Below, in pieces: positions 17,102 through 26,225 of a DNA stretch of 64,000 nt. The position numbers and the translations under genes were made by a program. The notes beneath the pieces are model-generated. The model saw nothing but the letters and a program-made list of their open reading frames with translations. It did not search any database and was not told the DNA's origin. Source of the DNA: DATJFQ01 sp035492775 (GTDB lineage Bacteria > Acidobacteriota > Vicinamibacteria > Vicinamibacterales > 2-12-FULL-66-21). Numbering within the stretch: position 1 is the stretch's first letter; each line of letters starts with the position of its first letter. Where the stretch lies: positions 4,540-68,539 of the forward strand of contig DATJIW010000072.1 of the NCBI GenBank assembly GCA_035492775.1, read 5' to 3'.

Positions 17102-17145
17102 GACGATCGTCTTCGCATGGACGTTTTGTGAATCGGTAAAGCGAC

Positions 17146-19647
17146 CTACTCGTACTTCAGCGCCCTCATCGGATCCAAGCGTGACGCACGGTACGCGGGA
17201 ATGAAGCCGGCGCAGAGCGCGACCAGCGCGAGCGCAACGGCCGAGAGCGCCAGCACGACCGGATCGGCACCGGACATCTGAAACAGAATCGACTGCGCCG
17301 CTCTCCCGACGCCGACCGCGCCGGCCAGGCCCACCAGTCCGCCCGCCAGCGTCATGATCGCCACCTGCTGCAGCACCATGCCCCGAACGCGGCCTGGAGC
17401 GGCGCCGAGCGCCATCCGCAGGCCGATTTCGCGCGTGCGCTGTGCGACCGTATAGGCGAGCACGCCATAGAGACCGACCGCCGCGAGCAGCGTCGCCAGC
17501 AGCGCGAATGCCGTCGACAGCGTCGTCATCATGCGATCGAGAAACGTGTTGTCGCGAACCTGCTCGGGAAGCGTCACGAGGTTCTCGATGGGGAGATCGG
17601 GGTCCAATCGCTTCACGGCCGCCGTGATCGCCGGCGCCGCCTGCCCGATATCGCCGGACGTCCGCACGTAGACGTGCATCGCTCCGAGTCCGGTGTCCTG
17701 TCGATACGGCAGGAAGTATTGCGGCGGCACCTGTTGCTTCACGTCGCTGTACTTTGCATCCGCGACGACGCCGATGATGGTCGTGTCAAGAGGATTGCGG
17801 TATCCCTGCACTCCCGGTCCCATGAGCTTTCCGACCGCGTCATGTCCAAGGCCGAATTTCTTCGCGAAGGTCTGGTTGACGATCGCGACCTTCGGCGAAT
17901 TGACGGTGTCGGCGTCCGTGAACTCGCGTCCGGCGATGAGCGGGATCCCGAGCGCCGAAAAATAGCCCGGACCGACCTTGTTGTAGCGCGCGTTGCTGTC
18001 CGTATCCGGTCCTGCCTTGAACCCCTGGACGGCGATGTTTCGTGAACGGTTGTTGCTCGACAGAATCGGCACGTTCGACAGGGTCACGGCCGTCACACCG
18101 GGTGCAGCGCGGAGTTCGTTTTCGAGACGCTGAAACAACAGTCGGGCACGGTCGACCGCATAGCCATTCAGATCGGGAGACAGGCCGAACGTGATGACGT
18201 GGTCCACGTTGATGCCCAGGTTGATTCGGCTGACGTTCAGCAGACTCTTGACGAAAAACCCGGACGAGGCGAGCAACAGCATCGAGAGCGCGATCTGGGA
18301 CGTGGCGAGCACTAGCCGGAACCGCGCGGCGCCTTTCGCGGCGGACGGCTGGCCAGCCTGGTTTTTCAGCGTGGAGGCGAGATCCGGCCGGGTGCTCTGA
18401 AGCGCGGGGAAGAGGCCGAAGACCAGCCCCGTGGCGACCGTCAGACCGATCGCAAACAGGATGACGGTGCCGCTGATGCTGAATGTCACGGTGTGCTGCA
18501 CTTCGGGCGGCAGCAACGAGGTGACGAGCACGAGCGTCCAGTGTGCGATCACCAGACTGGCAAGTCCGCCGACAGCCGCCAGCAGCAGCGACTCGGTGAG
18601 CAGCTGCCCGATCAAGCGCGCGCGGCTCGCGCCGATCGAGAGTCGTATGGCCATCTCTCCGGCGCGCGCCGCGGATCGCGCGAGCAGCAGGTTCGCGATG
18701 TTGGCGCAGGCGATGAGCAGCACGAAACCGGTGACGGCGAGCAGGAATCGCAGCGGCGTCTTCGTCTGGTCGGGAATCGTACTCTGGCCGCGCCCTCCCG
18801 GCGCGAGCAGAATCGCCTTCGCGCGAAAGCGTGCCATCGTCTCCTCGCTGATGTCCTTCTGCAGGGGCGCTTCGACGCCGTTGACGATCGCGTGATATTG
18901 CGCGCCGAGTGACGCGCGCGCGGCTTCGATCGTAACGCCCGGTCGCAGGCGCGCGAACAAGTACGCCCAATAGTCGGTCCGGAGCGACCAATCAGTCTCG
19001 TCGTCGAGCACCGACCGCAGCGTGATCGGGACGAACACAGCAGACCGCATCCCGATTGTCGTGCCGTCGAAGCCCTTCGGCGCGACGCCGACGATCGTCA
19101 GGCTCTTTCCGTTGACGATCAGCGGTCTGTTCAGGACCGTCGGATCCAGACCAAATCGCGACGACCAGTAGTTGTAGCTGAGCACCACAACGCGGCCTTC
19201 GCCGACGACGCTGTCGTCATTCGCGTTGAGCAGCCGACCGAGCGCCGGCTGCAGCTCGAGCACGGGAAAATAGCTGCCGGAGACGAGTAGTCCCCGGGCG
19301 CTCGACGTTTGACCGTCGTAGGCGAGGTTCGCGGCGAACGCGACGTGCGCCGCGATGTCCGCAAAAACCGTCTGCACTCTCTGCAGGTCGCGGAACATCG
19401 GGTAGCTGAACACCACCTCACAGTCGCCCTCCTGGCCGCAGCTCCCATAGCCGGGCTTCGGCCCGGGCGCGCTCAGGTTGACGAGTTCCGATGGATTGGG
19501 AACGGCGAGCGACTCCAGCAGCACCTGGTGGAACACCGAAAAAATTCCAGCAGTTGCGCCAATGCCGAGTGACAGGGAGACGACGGCGACGGCCGTCACG
19601 AACGGGGTTCTGCAATGTGTGCGGATGGCGAACTTGAGCGTGCGCAT
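17146..19647 (-). CDS. ADOP-family duplicated ABC permease (MacB/FtsX-like)
   Basis: 833 aa, the size of the acidobacterial duplicated orphan permease family. A TM helix after MRTLKFAIRTHCRTPFVTAV is followed by a large periplasmic MacB_PCD domain (about residues 40-270), an FtsX block with three helices starting FLLAVTGFVLLIACANIANL, a second periplasmic domain (about 480-680), and a final FtsX block ending PAYRASRLDPMRALKYE. Intact, with no nearby ATPase gene, which is why the family is called orphan. Presumed mechanotransmission-type permease; substrate unknown. A fragment of a relative is at 11778-11876. Confidence 0.92.
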   Translation of the reverse strand: MRTLKFAIRTHCRTPFVTAVAVVSLSLGIGATAGIFSVFHQVLLESLAVPNPSELVNLSAPGPKPGYGSCGQEGDCEVVFSYPMFRDLQRVQTVFADIAAHVAFAANLAYDGQTSSARGLLVSGSYFPVLELQPALGRLLNANDDSVVGEGRVVVLSYNYWSSRFGLDPTVLNRPLIVNGKSLTIVGVAPKGFDGTTIGMRSAVFVPITLRSVLDDETDWSLRTDYWAYLFARLRPGVTIEAARASLGAQYHAIVNGVEAPLQKDISEETMARFRAKAILLAPGGRGQSTIPDQTKTPLRFLLAVTGFVLLIACANIANLLLARSAARAGEMAIRLSIGASRARLIGQLLTESLLLAAVGGLASLVIAHWTLVLVTSLLPPEVQHTVTFSISGTVILFAIGLTVATGLVFGLFPALQSTRPDLASTLKNQAGQPSAAKGAARFRLVLATSQIALSMLLLASSGFFVKSLLNVSRINLGINVDHVITFGLSPDLNGYAVDRARLLFQRLENELRAAPGVTAVTLSNVPILSSNNRSRNIAVQGFKAGPDTDSNARYNKVGPGYFSALGIPLIAGREFTDADTVNSPKVAIVNQTFAKKFGLGHDAVGKLMGPGVQGYRNPLDTTIIGVVADAKYSDVKQQVPPQYFLPYRQDTGLGAMHVYVRTSGDIGQAAPAITAAVKRLDPDLPIENLVTLPEQVRDNTFLDRMMTTLSTAFALLATLLAAVGLYGVLAYTVAQRTREIGLRMALGAAPGRVRGMVLQQVAIMTLAGGLVGLAGAVGVGRAAQSILFQMSGADPVVLALSAVALALVALCAGFIPAYRASRLDPMRALKYE

Positions 19648-19758
19648 ACAGCACTTGGACGAGACACGGTCCTGCGACGTTTACCCGAGCGGGCGGACGA
19701 GCGCACCTTACGGTGAAGGATTATGTCGACGCGTACGCAAGCCGGATCGCATCCGCGT

Positions 19759-20589
19759 TCAACCCGCCGGCTTCTGCGCGCACAGGCGGACGACGCGTAA
19801 CCGCTTGAGGCCGAAATCAGCGGTCGCGTCCGTATCCTCGTAACGAAGAACCCGGAAACGCGAGAACAGCTGCAGCAGCTCGTTGGTATCGAACACGACG
19901 CCCTCACCGATCGGCCCCGACCTCGTCGCGTCGCGGTGGAAGCCTTCGACGACGACCAGTCCGCCCGGCTTCAACGTGTCGAACACCCTCGCGACATTTT
20001 CGCGGACGCCGACGTAGCTCAGGACGACCAGATCCCACGCGTCCTTCTTGAACTCGAACTGATCGTCCCGCATCACGAATGTCGTCAGCTTCACGCCGAG
20101 GCGCGACGCCTCCTGCTGCGCCGTGGCAACCGCGCGATCGGCCGGGTCGAAGCCCGTCACCGTCCAACCCTGCTGGGCCAGGTAAATCGCGTTGCGACCC
20201 TGGCCCATGCCAACGTCGAGGGCTGCGCCGGGCTTGACGTCACGAATCATGTCGACGAGAAACGCATTCGGCTTCGTGTTGAACGAAGGCGTGGATGCGG
20301 TGAGCACGCGATTCCACCGGTCCGCTTCCACGCGGTTCGAGACGTCCTCGACGACTTTGATACGCCGGTCGATTTCGCCGGCGGGGACGCCCTGCTTCCG
20401 CAGCTCGGCGCGGTAATTCGCTTCGACATCCCCTTTCATGGAGTCGGGCGTGCTCGTCATCCACGTCATGAAGGCGTCGAAGACCCGCTGATCGGCGGCG
20501 GAGATCGGGGGCGCCGACTGCGCGCGGGGGAAGGTAACGGTGCAGGCGACGATTAGTGCGGACAGGACCAGGGTGCGGAGCCGGAACAT
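19759..20589 (-). CDS. Exported class I SAM-dependent methyltransferase
   Basis: About 276 aa. The ATG at 20589 has AGGAGG a few bases upstream and gives a signal peptide (MFRLRTLVLSALIVACTVTF then PRAQSA). The mature part holds a Rossmann methyltransferase: motif I LDVGMGQGRNAIYLAQQG, motif II GFDPADRAVATAQ, acidic segment VMRDDQFEF and DLVVLSYVG. A helical stretch of about 90 residues precedes it. A SAM enzyme with a secretion signal is puzzling because SAM is cytoplasmic; similar proteins recur in Acidobacteriota. Substrate unknown. Confidence 0.82.
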   Translation of the reverse strand: MFRLRTLVLSALIVACTVTFPRAQSAPPISAADQRVFDAFMTWMTSTPDSMKGDVEANYRAELRKQGVPAGEIDRRIKVVEDVSNRVEADRWNRVLTASTPSFNTKPNAFLVDMIRDVKPGAALDVGMGQGRNAIYLAQQGWTVTGFDPADRAVATAQQEASRLGVKLTTFVMRDDQFEFKKDAWDLVVLSYVGVRENVARVFDTLKPGGLVVVEGFHRDATRSGPIGEGVVFDTNELLQLFSRFRVLRYEDTDATADFGLKRLRVVRLCAQKPAG

Positions 20590-20670
20590 CGGCAATCCTC
20601 CTGTGACCAGGAAGAATACCTTTTTTGCGCCGTCGGCGGGGCTCTCAATCAACCAGCAGACGCTGGGACC

Positions 20671-21090
20671 TTACTTCGGTCGGTCGACGTAGACAGGGTT
20701 GTCGCCCGTGAGCCTGCAGCCCTTGGCCCATTCCTTCTTGTCCCCCTCGGCTGCTATTGCTTCCAACTGCGTGCGCGTCCACTCGTCCTTGCGGAACGGG
20801 AAATTCAAGCCGAGATGCGAGTAGCACATCGACAGATAGGCGACCTGCCGTTGAAACTCGGCCTTCTCCTGCTGCTCCGCTCCCTGGGCGGACTCATTGG
20901 CTGCCCATTCCGAGAGACCGGCAATATTGGGGAATGCGACGGCGGCAATTGTGACGGCAGATACCGCGATGGTCAGGACGGCGACCACTCTCGTTGCTCG
21001 ATATCGAGAACCGCCCTCGGCCTGCAGCATGTGAATCATGCGAGCGATGACGAACAGGCCGAGCAACAGCACGAGACCAGTGCTGCCCAT
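20671..21090 (-). CDS. Small membrane protein of unknown function
   Basis: 139 aa. Two hydrophobic helices: TGLVLLLGLFVIARMIHML at the N-terminus and VVAVLTIAVSAVTIAAVAF at about residues 35-53. A charged, probably extracytoplasmic C-terminal half follows, with two Cys (MCYSHLG and KGCRLTG) that could form a disulfide. No family recognised. It lies 81 bases upstream of the exported methyltransferase on the same strand and may be co-transcribed. Confidence 0.6.
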   Translation of the reverse strand: MGSTGLVLLLGLFVIARMIHMLQAEGGSRYRATRVVAVLTIAVSAVTIAAVAFPNIAGLSEWAANESAQGAEQQEKAEFQRQVAYLSMCYSHLGLNFPFRKDEWTRTQLEAIAAEGDKKEWAKGCRLTGDNPVYVDRPK

Positions 21091-21190
21091 AGGAGTCTCC
21101 GGTTTGAGTGCGTGTTCCGACGATTGTAATCAGTGCCGCGCTTCCGTCGCGGCAACCGTTCCGTTATTCCCGTTCGCATCGAGGAAGTCG

Positions 21191-21661
21191 TCAGCGGCTG
21201 TCCAGTGCGCGTGCCTCGCCGCGCGAATGCAGCAGGATCTGCCAGCGGTTGTCCCGCTTCACCCATACCGAGTTCAGCGCGTTCTGGTTGCGCACTTGCT
21301 TTCCTGAGGCGTCGATGACCGTCGCATCCGAGTCATAGCTGATCGTGTACGCATAGGGGCCGAGTACGCTGACGCGGAAGTTGTTCTGCGAATACGACAG
21401 GAGCTTGAGCGTCGGGATTTCCTTCAGCAGCCCGGCCTTGGTTTCGACCGAGCCGTCCTTCGCGATATCCACGAACTCGTCCGCCACCAGCGATGCGATG
21501 GCTTGCATGTCGTGCTTCTGATCAGCCGCAAACAGTTCCTTTTCATTGGCAACGGCGGCATCGTAGCTGATGGGGGCGATCGGCATCGCCTGCGGGGCCT
21601 GCGCCGCCCCTTGCGTCCACGCACAGGCTGCGAGCATCAAGACTAGAGCGGGCATTTTCAT
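21191..21661 (-). CDS. Exported SnoaL/DUF4440-like protein
   Basis: 156 aa with a signal peptide (MKMPALVLMLAACAWTQGAA). The remainder matches the NTF2-like DUF4440 pattern: NEKELFAADQKHDMQAIASL, then LVADEFVDIAKDGSVETKA and a closing NSVWVKRDNRWQILLHSRG. These cone-shaped folds bind small ligands or act as isomerases or lipoprotein domains; function is not predictable. In this phylum such proteins are frequently annotated as nuclear transport factor 2 family. Confidence 0.78.
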   Translation of the reverse strand: MKMPALVLMLAACAWTQGAAQAPQAMPIAPISYDAAVANEKELFAADQKHDMQAIASLVADEFVDIAKDGSVETKAGLLKEIPTLKLLSYSQNNFRVSVLGPYAYTISYDSDATVIDASGKQVRNQNALNSVWVKRDNRWQILLHSRGEARALDSR

Positions 21662-21749
21662 CGCGATCTCCTTCGCAATGCGATTTTACTCGCAGCCACC
21701 GCAGTCGCCAGCGGCGGGCGTTCCGCCATTGGATTGAGCGACGGACCAC

Positions 21750-22118
21750 TCAGACGGCGTCGAACGCCGCCTGATAGACGGTCAGGACGGGATCGTCGCC
21801 GAAGGCATCGTCGATTGCGACCACGTCGAAGCGGCACGGTTGGCCGGTCAGTCGCTTGCGCGCGAGGTAATCGACCGCCATGCGGACGACCCTGCGCTGC
21901 TTCTGCGGCGTCACGCTTTCCGCGGCGGTCCCGCACTCGGCGGTACCCTTCGCGCGCACTTCGACAAACACGATGGTGTCACCGTCTCTGGCGATGATGT
22001 CGATTTCGCCGTGCGCCGTGCGGTACCGGCGGTCCAGAATTGCGTACCCGCGCGCGGCAAGAGCGCTCACGGCAAGATTTTCGCCGATGATTCCGAGTTC
22101 CACGCGATCGGTACTCAT
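21750..22118 (-). CDS. YraN/UPF0102 family endonuclease-like protein
   Basis: 122 aa. The ATG at 22118 was chosen because it gives the family start (ELGIIGENLAVSALAARGY). The core motif GEIDIIARDGDTIVFVEVRA has the Glu-Asp-Glu-x-Lys arrangement of a Holliday-junction-resolvase-like fold, and the C-terminal KQRRVVRMAVDYLA helix is also conserved. A nucleic acid role is assumed for the family, but the physiological function is not settled. Directly downstream (35 bases) of the PrsW-like gene on the same strand. Confidence 0.9.
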   Translation of the reverse strand: MSTDRVELGIIGENLAVSALAARGYAILDRRYRTAHGEIDIIARDGDTIVFVEVRAKGTAECGTAAESVTPQKQRRVVRMAVDYLARKRLTGQPCRFDVVAIDDAFGDDPVLTVYQAAFDAV

Positions 22119-22153
22119 GCAGGGATCGCGGGGGGCAAACGCCGCGCCAGCGT

Positions 22154-23149
22154 TCAGCGGCTGAGCAGGTGCGAGTGCCAGTGGTCGCGGTCGCTCGTGA
22201 CGTTCAGCGGTTTGAGCGCGAGTAGACCTGTGCGTCCTATCGAGCGCCGGAGGTACTCGACTTCCTCCAGTGCCGCCCGCGTTTCGGCGTCGGATTCGAG
22301 CTCGAGCCCCGCGGACCGGGCGATCAGCTTTCCTTTCGCCTGCGCCGACAGCTCCAGCTGGAGACGCAGCAGGCAGAACATGTCGGCGACGATCGGCCCC
22401 GGAAACCGGGCGCGCAGCTCGCGCAGATATTGCGCGAAATGGGTTACCTCGAAGGCGTCGGACGTGACGAGATCCAGGAGCTCGACGTCGAGGTCGAGCC
22501 CGGCGCCCACCCACTCCCTGGTGGCGCGCTCACTCCAATCGAAGACGAAGATCAGGAGCAGCGGAACGATGATCAGGAGGATCAGCATCTGCACGAACGG
22601 CGGCAGGATCACGGAATTGAACCCGGCGTGCAGCGCAATCGCTGCCGCGCAGGCGGGAAGGTACGCCACCGGAGAGCTCGCGCCGCGCCGCGTCGTCAGC
22701 CGCAGGGCGATCATGGCAAAGAGCGACGTCGCAGCTCCGTGGAGGATGGCAGTCCCGAAGCCGCGGACGACCCAGAGGGACAGCGGTGAACCCGGACGGG
22801 CGTGGATGTAGATCATGTTCTCCACGAGCGCGAAGCCCGCCCCGATCGCGAAGCCCTGAATGCCGGCGTCCACGGGGAATCCCACCCATCGCGACGCGAG
22901 AATCGCAACGACGATCGTGCCTTTGAGAATTTCCTCGACCGCCGGCGCGAGCACGCGGAGGTTGATCAGCTGATGGAGTCCGCTCACCCGTACCCATGGC
23001 AGGAGTGCGTCGGAAAGGAGCGCCGCCAGCGCGCCTCCGATGAGCGCGAACGCCAGCTCCTGCGGATGGACCAGCTTGAAGCTGTCCATCAGCAACAGCA
23101 CCACCAGGAAGAAGAGGACCGGCAGGAGCGCGAGGGCGTAAGGTGCCAT
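22154..23149 (-). CDS. PrsW-family intramembrane metalloprotease
   Basis: 331 aa with about eight hydrophobic helices. The glutamic-type/CAAX-like active site motifs are present: EEILKG in VLAPAVEEILKGTIVV, GFALVENMIYI, FGTAILHGAATSLFAM, and a last IALHAGFNSVIL. PrsW cleaves an anti-sigma factor in Bacillus subtilis. The C-terminal ~110 residues are cytoplasmic and charged and are not part of the protease core. It starts three bases after the stop of the large peptidase-like gene upstream, so the two are co-transcribed. Target unknown; the sigma/membrane-repeat operon at 26226-27796 lies upstream on the same strand. Confidence 0.85.
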   Translation of the reverse strand: MAPYALALLPVLFFLVVLLLMDSFKLVHPQELAFALIGGALAALLSDALLPWVRVSGLHQLINLRVLAPAVEEILKGTIVVAILASRWVGFPVDAGIQGFAIGAGFALVENMIYIHARPGSPLSLWVVRGFGTAILHGAATSLFAMIALRLTTRRGASSPVAYLPACAAAIALHAGFNSVILPPFVQMLILLIIVPLLLIFVFDWSERATREWVGAGLDLDVELLDLVTSDAFEVTHFAQYLRELRARFPGPIVADMFCLLRLQLELSAQAKGKLIARSAGLELESDAETRAALEEVEYLRRSIGRTGLLALKPLNVTSDRDHWHSHLLSR

Positions 23150-23152
23150 GGT

Positions 23153-26107
23153 TCAGCGCAGAATCTTGAGTGACAGCATGGCTTCACCACGACGGGGGCC
23201 ATTTGCCGGGAAGGCGACAGCGGCGCCGGCGGAGACGGTCATGTCCAGCGCGGAGAGCACGCTGAATCGCACGTCGAGCTGTCCGCCCGCGTCGAGCGCG
23301 CGGCGCTGCACCGAGCTGTCGTCGAAATTCGTGATGAGTCCGCCTACGAATACAGCGGGGCGAACCCACGTGGCGTAGAAGCCCGGTGTGCCTGCGTGCG
23401 TGAACCTCAGTGGCGGCAGGTTCCACTCGGCGATGGTCTTCACGAAGTTGCGCCCGGGCACTTCGTCGATCGAGAACCCCGGAAAACTGTAGTATTCGCG
23501 GTAGCGTTTCTCGTCGCGGGCGTCCACCCAGTTGTTGCCAAATCCGCCGAAATAGAAATTCGCGAACGGATCGTCGCGCCGTTGAGGCGAGAATCCGGCC
23601 GCGCCGCGCAGCCAGAGTGATGAGTGTCCGGCCGCGAGGGCCCACCCGTGGTCCAGCGTTCCAAGCCAGCGCGTGACCACCTCGCCTTGTACGGCGTCGG
23701 CATGCGCGACGGCGCTCCACTTCGTTCCGGTCTCGTCGTCCACGTAGCCAAGCGAGTTGCGAACGTTGGTGAAATGCAGCCGGGCCTCCGCGCTTCCGAG
23801 CCGGCGCACGTCAACCACCACGTTCTGTGATTCGGGAAGGCGATCGAGATTCCCCGAGTAACTGCCGTCCAGTTCGAGCTCGAGCCGGCGCGGTTCGTCG
23901 AAGAGCAGCGTGGAATGGTGCCCGAGCCCGATCACGTAGCCCTTCCGGCTCGTCTTCGTCGGCCCGAACAGATCGTAGAAGTCCGCGCGGTTCAACTCGA
24001 AACGGCCACGCCAGTCATACCGCTCGTACGCGGACGTGAGATGCACCCGTTCGTCCGACGGCCCCGGGCTGATCGCTACCGAAATCGAGGCGCGATTCAA
24101 CTGCACCGGATCCGAGAGATTGACGCGGAGTCCCACGGCTGCGGTGTCCTTGTATCCCTGGACGATCGGATAGAACGACTCACGATGCAGGGCGTGCGCG
24201 ATTTTGTAAGGCTCGGTGGACTGCGGAATGCTCTCGAGGTCAATCTTCGCGGGCGAACCCACGTTCCAGTCCTTGACGACCGGGTGCTCCTCCGCGAGAC
24301 GTTCGCCAAAGAACGTGATGGCGCTCACGTCGTCGAGCGGCTTGATGGAGACCTCCGCCGGTACGAAGCCGTTCCCCGTGTAGCGGAAGGCGAGCAGGCG
24401 GCCGTCGTCCAGCGGTACCGGCCTGAAGAAACCTCCGTCGGTGTTCGTCATCGCCGACACGGTGCCCGTGGCGATCTCGTAGCGGAAGATGTTCGACACG
24501 CCGGTGTAATAGCTGCTGCCGTAAAGGTACCGGCCGTCCGGCGAAAACACGAAGCCCGAGGGGACGGACTGTCCCATGTCGAAGCGCGCCTTCGCCTCCG
24601 TGCTGCCCTTCATCAGCGATTCCGCCGTGAAGACTCGAACGTCCTGCTTGCCGTCGATCTCCCCCATCGACGCCGATACGAGCCCGCCGTCGGGCGATAC
24701 GTCGAGGTCGTACATGACGGTCCCGTACGGCCACGAGACGATGCGCGTCCACTCGCGGTAGGGCGGCGCCATCCGCACGAGCGAGCAGATGCCGTTCAGA
24801 TGCCGAATGCCCCAGAGGGATTTGTCGGCGCGATCGAAGGCAAGATCTCCTATCCGCGCGTCTTTCTGGAGCAGGTGCGTGCGGTGGGTCCGTGTGTCGA
24901 GCGCCACCAGATCCCGGTGCGCGGTGTTGTCGGTCGTGTAGAACAGCGTGTGGGACGACGGATCGAACGCCAGCGCCGCGACCGTGTAGATCTCCGGTCC
25001 CTTGACGTTGACGAGCTTCGCGATCGCCCCCGTGTCGACATTGATGGCGCCGATGTGCGCGACGACGCCCGGGTAGTCGAGGGCCGAATACAGAGTGTGC
25101 GTCTCGGGATCGAAATACGATCGCGACACGGAGCCCAGCGCCTTCGGCGTGAGGTCGCGATATGGCGTCAGTGGATACTTGCGGATCGCCTCGAGATTCT
25201 GCAGCTGGAACGTCTTCTCGTCCTCCGTCCACTGATGCCACGCGTCTTCGAGGCTGCGGCCGAAGACCTGCTTGAACTGCGACGAGTAATACGCGCGGCT
25301 GCCGGGATTGCGCGACACCCATTCGACGACCTTCTCGGGCGAGTAGGTCCGCGCCAGCCACGCCATGAAACGAGCGCCGTAAAGGTACGAGTTGATCTGG
25401 AGCTGAAAATCGATCTTCGTTCCGGCCGAGACCAGGCCGAGCGGATCGTAGAGCGGCGTGCCGTCGCGCACCTTCGTGCGGAACACCATCTCGTCATAGC
25501 CGCTCTGGACGCGGCCCAGCCCTCCGGCCATCCACGTGTCGACGAACACCGCGATCCCTTCCTCGTACCAGCGGGGCGTCGCGACGCGCGGCGTGGTGAG
25601 GAAGAAATAGAGAATCGACTCGGGCTGCTCGGCGACCGGGTTCACTTTGCCGCCGAACAACCGCCGGAACAGCAGATCCGATCCCGCTCCCTGGTCCATC
25701 GTCGCGATGTGCACCAGCTCGTGGTTCATGATCGTATTCAGCCGCTCGTTCGCGGCGAGCGTCTCGAACGCGAAATTGAGCGGCGAGATTTCGACGGTCA
25801 CGAGGTCGCGCGGGACGACCGTCGCGGCAGCGTTGCCAGCGTCGGAGAAGTCGACGAGCAGAACGGTGATTTTCTGCGACGGATCGAAGCGCCACAGCCG
25901 CTCCTGGAACTGCAGCGAGTTCAGGAACGTGCGCGCGGCGTACGGGACGAGATAACTTTCGGTGCCGTTGAAGTAGATGATGCGAACCGAGGGCGTGACG
26001 AGCTGGGTGAGCTGCGCGGCGGCCGGTGTCACGCTGACGACGGCCAGGAGGGCTGCCAGGAGGAGGGGACAGCTGCCGCTCAGCCGGACCCAGGAGGCTG
26101 TCCCCAT
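23153..26107 (-). CDS. Outer-membrane-type protein: peptidase MA-like domain, TolB-like propeller and C-terminal barrel
   Basis: About 984 aa from the ATG at 26107, which yields a signal peptide ending VTPAAAQ. A zinc peptidase motif HELVH sits at residues 129-133, followed by a Glu in RWYEEGIAVF about 65 residues later, as in gluzincin/peptidase MA proteins. Residues ~300-620 contain repeated beta-blades with Asp-rich turns (DVSPDGGLVSAS, VFSPDGRYLYGSS), a TolB/WD40-like propeller. The last ~350 residues alternate polar and hydrophobic positions and end in SLKILR, suggesting a beta-barrel. The start codon lies in a REP palindrome; a GTG at 26170 would add 21 residues encoded by it. Family members occur widely in this phylum; role unknown. 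Confidence 0.75.
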   Translation of the reverse strand: MGTASWVRLSGSCPLLLAALLAVVSVTPAAAQLTQLVTPSVRIIYFNGTESYLVPYAARTFLNSLQFQERLWRFDPSQKITVLLVDFSDAGNAAATVVPRDLVTVEISPLNFAFETLAANERLNTIMNHELVHIATMDQGAGSDLLFRRLFGGKVNPVAEQPESILYFFLTTPRVATPRWYEEGIAVFVDTWMAGGLGRVQSGYDEMVFRTKVRDGTPLYDPLGLVSAGTKIDFQLQINSYLYGARFMAWLARTYSPEKVVEWVSRNPGSRAYYSSQFKQVFGRSLEDAWHQWTEDEKTFQLQNLEAIRKYPLTPYRDLTPKALGSVSRSYFDPETHTLYSALDYPGVVAHIGAINVDTGAIAKLVNVKGPEIYTVAALAFDPSSHTLFYTTDNTAHRDLVALDTRTHRTHLLQKDARIGDLAFDRADKSLWGIRHLNGICSLVRMAPPYREWTRIVSWPYGTVMYDLDVSPDGGLVSASMGEIDGKQDVRVFTAESLMKGSTEAKARFDMGQSVPSGFVFSPDGRYLYGSSYYTGVSNIFRYEIATGTVSAMTNTDGGFFRPVPLDDGRLLAFRYTGNGFVPAEVSIKPLDDVSAITFFGERLAEEHPVVKDWNVGSPAKIDLESIPQSTEPYKIAHALHRESFYPIVQGYKDTAAVGLRVNLSDPVQLNRASISVAISPGPSDERVHLTSAYERYDWRGRFELNRADFYDLFGPTKTSRKGYVIGLGHHSTLLFDEPRRLELELDGSYSGNLDRLPESQNVVVDVRRLGSAEARLHFTNVRNSLGYVDDETGTKWSAVAHADAVQGEVVTRWLGTLDHGWALAAGHSSLWLRGAAGFSPQRRDDPFANFYFGGFGNNWVDARDEKRYREYYSFPGFSIDEVPGRNFVKTIAEWNLPPLRFTHAGTPGFYATWVRPAVFVGGLITNFDDSSVQRRALDAGGQLDVRFSVLSALDMTVSAGAAVAFPANGPRRGEAMLSLKILR

Positions 26108-26140
26108 TTTTTGCGAAAAATTGCGGTTGTCCCCTTTTTC
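26096..26140. repeat. GGGGACAG-type REP unit overlapping the peptidase start codon
   Basis: Read on the minus strand: AAAAAGGGGACAACCGC, then AATTTTTCGCAAAAAATGG, then GGACAGCC. The same unit occurs at 56625-56723 in a larger inverted arrangement. GGGGACAG repeats of this kind are typical of REP sequences mobilised by REP-associated tyrosine transposases; no such transposase gene is in the window. The ATG of the downstream peptidase gene is part of the unit. Confidence 0.75.
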
Positions 26141-26171
26141 TGTGGGCATCCGGCCGCGCGGATAGTACACG

Positions 26172-26203
26172 AAAAAAAGGGCGGGCGCACGCTGCGCCCG
26201 CCC
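26172..26203 (-). terminator. Rho-independent terminator of the sigma/repeat-protein operon
   Basis: GGGCGGGCGC (26179-26188) and GCGCCCGCCC (26194-26203) form a perfect ten-base-pair stem with a five-base loop. On the minus strand it is followed directly by seven T (the A-run at 26172-26178). It lies 22 bases after the stop of the repeat protein and separates that operon from the peptidase gene. Confidence 0.9.
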
Positions 26204-26225
26204 AGGGATGCCCGAGAGGAGGAAT

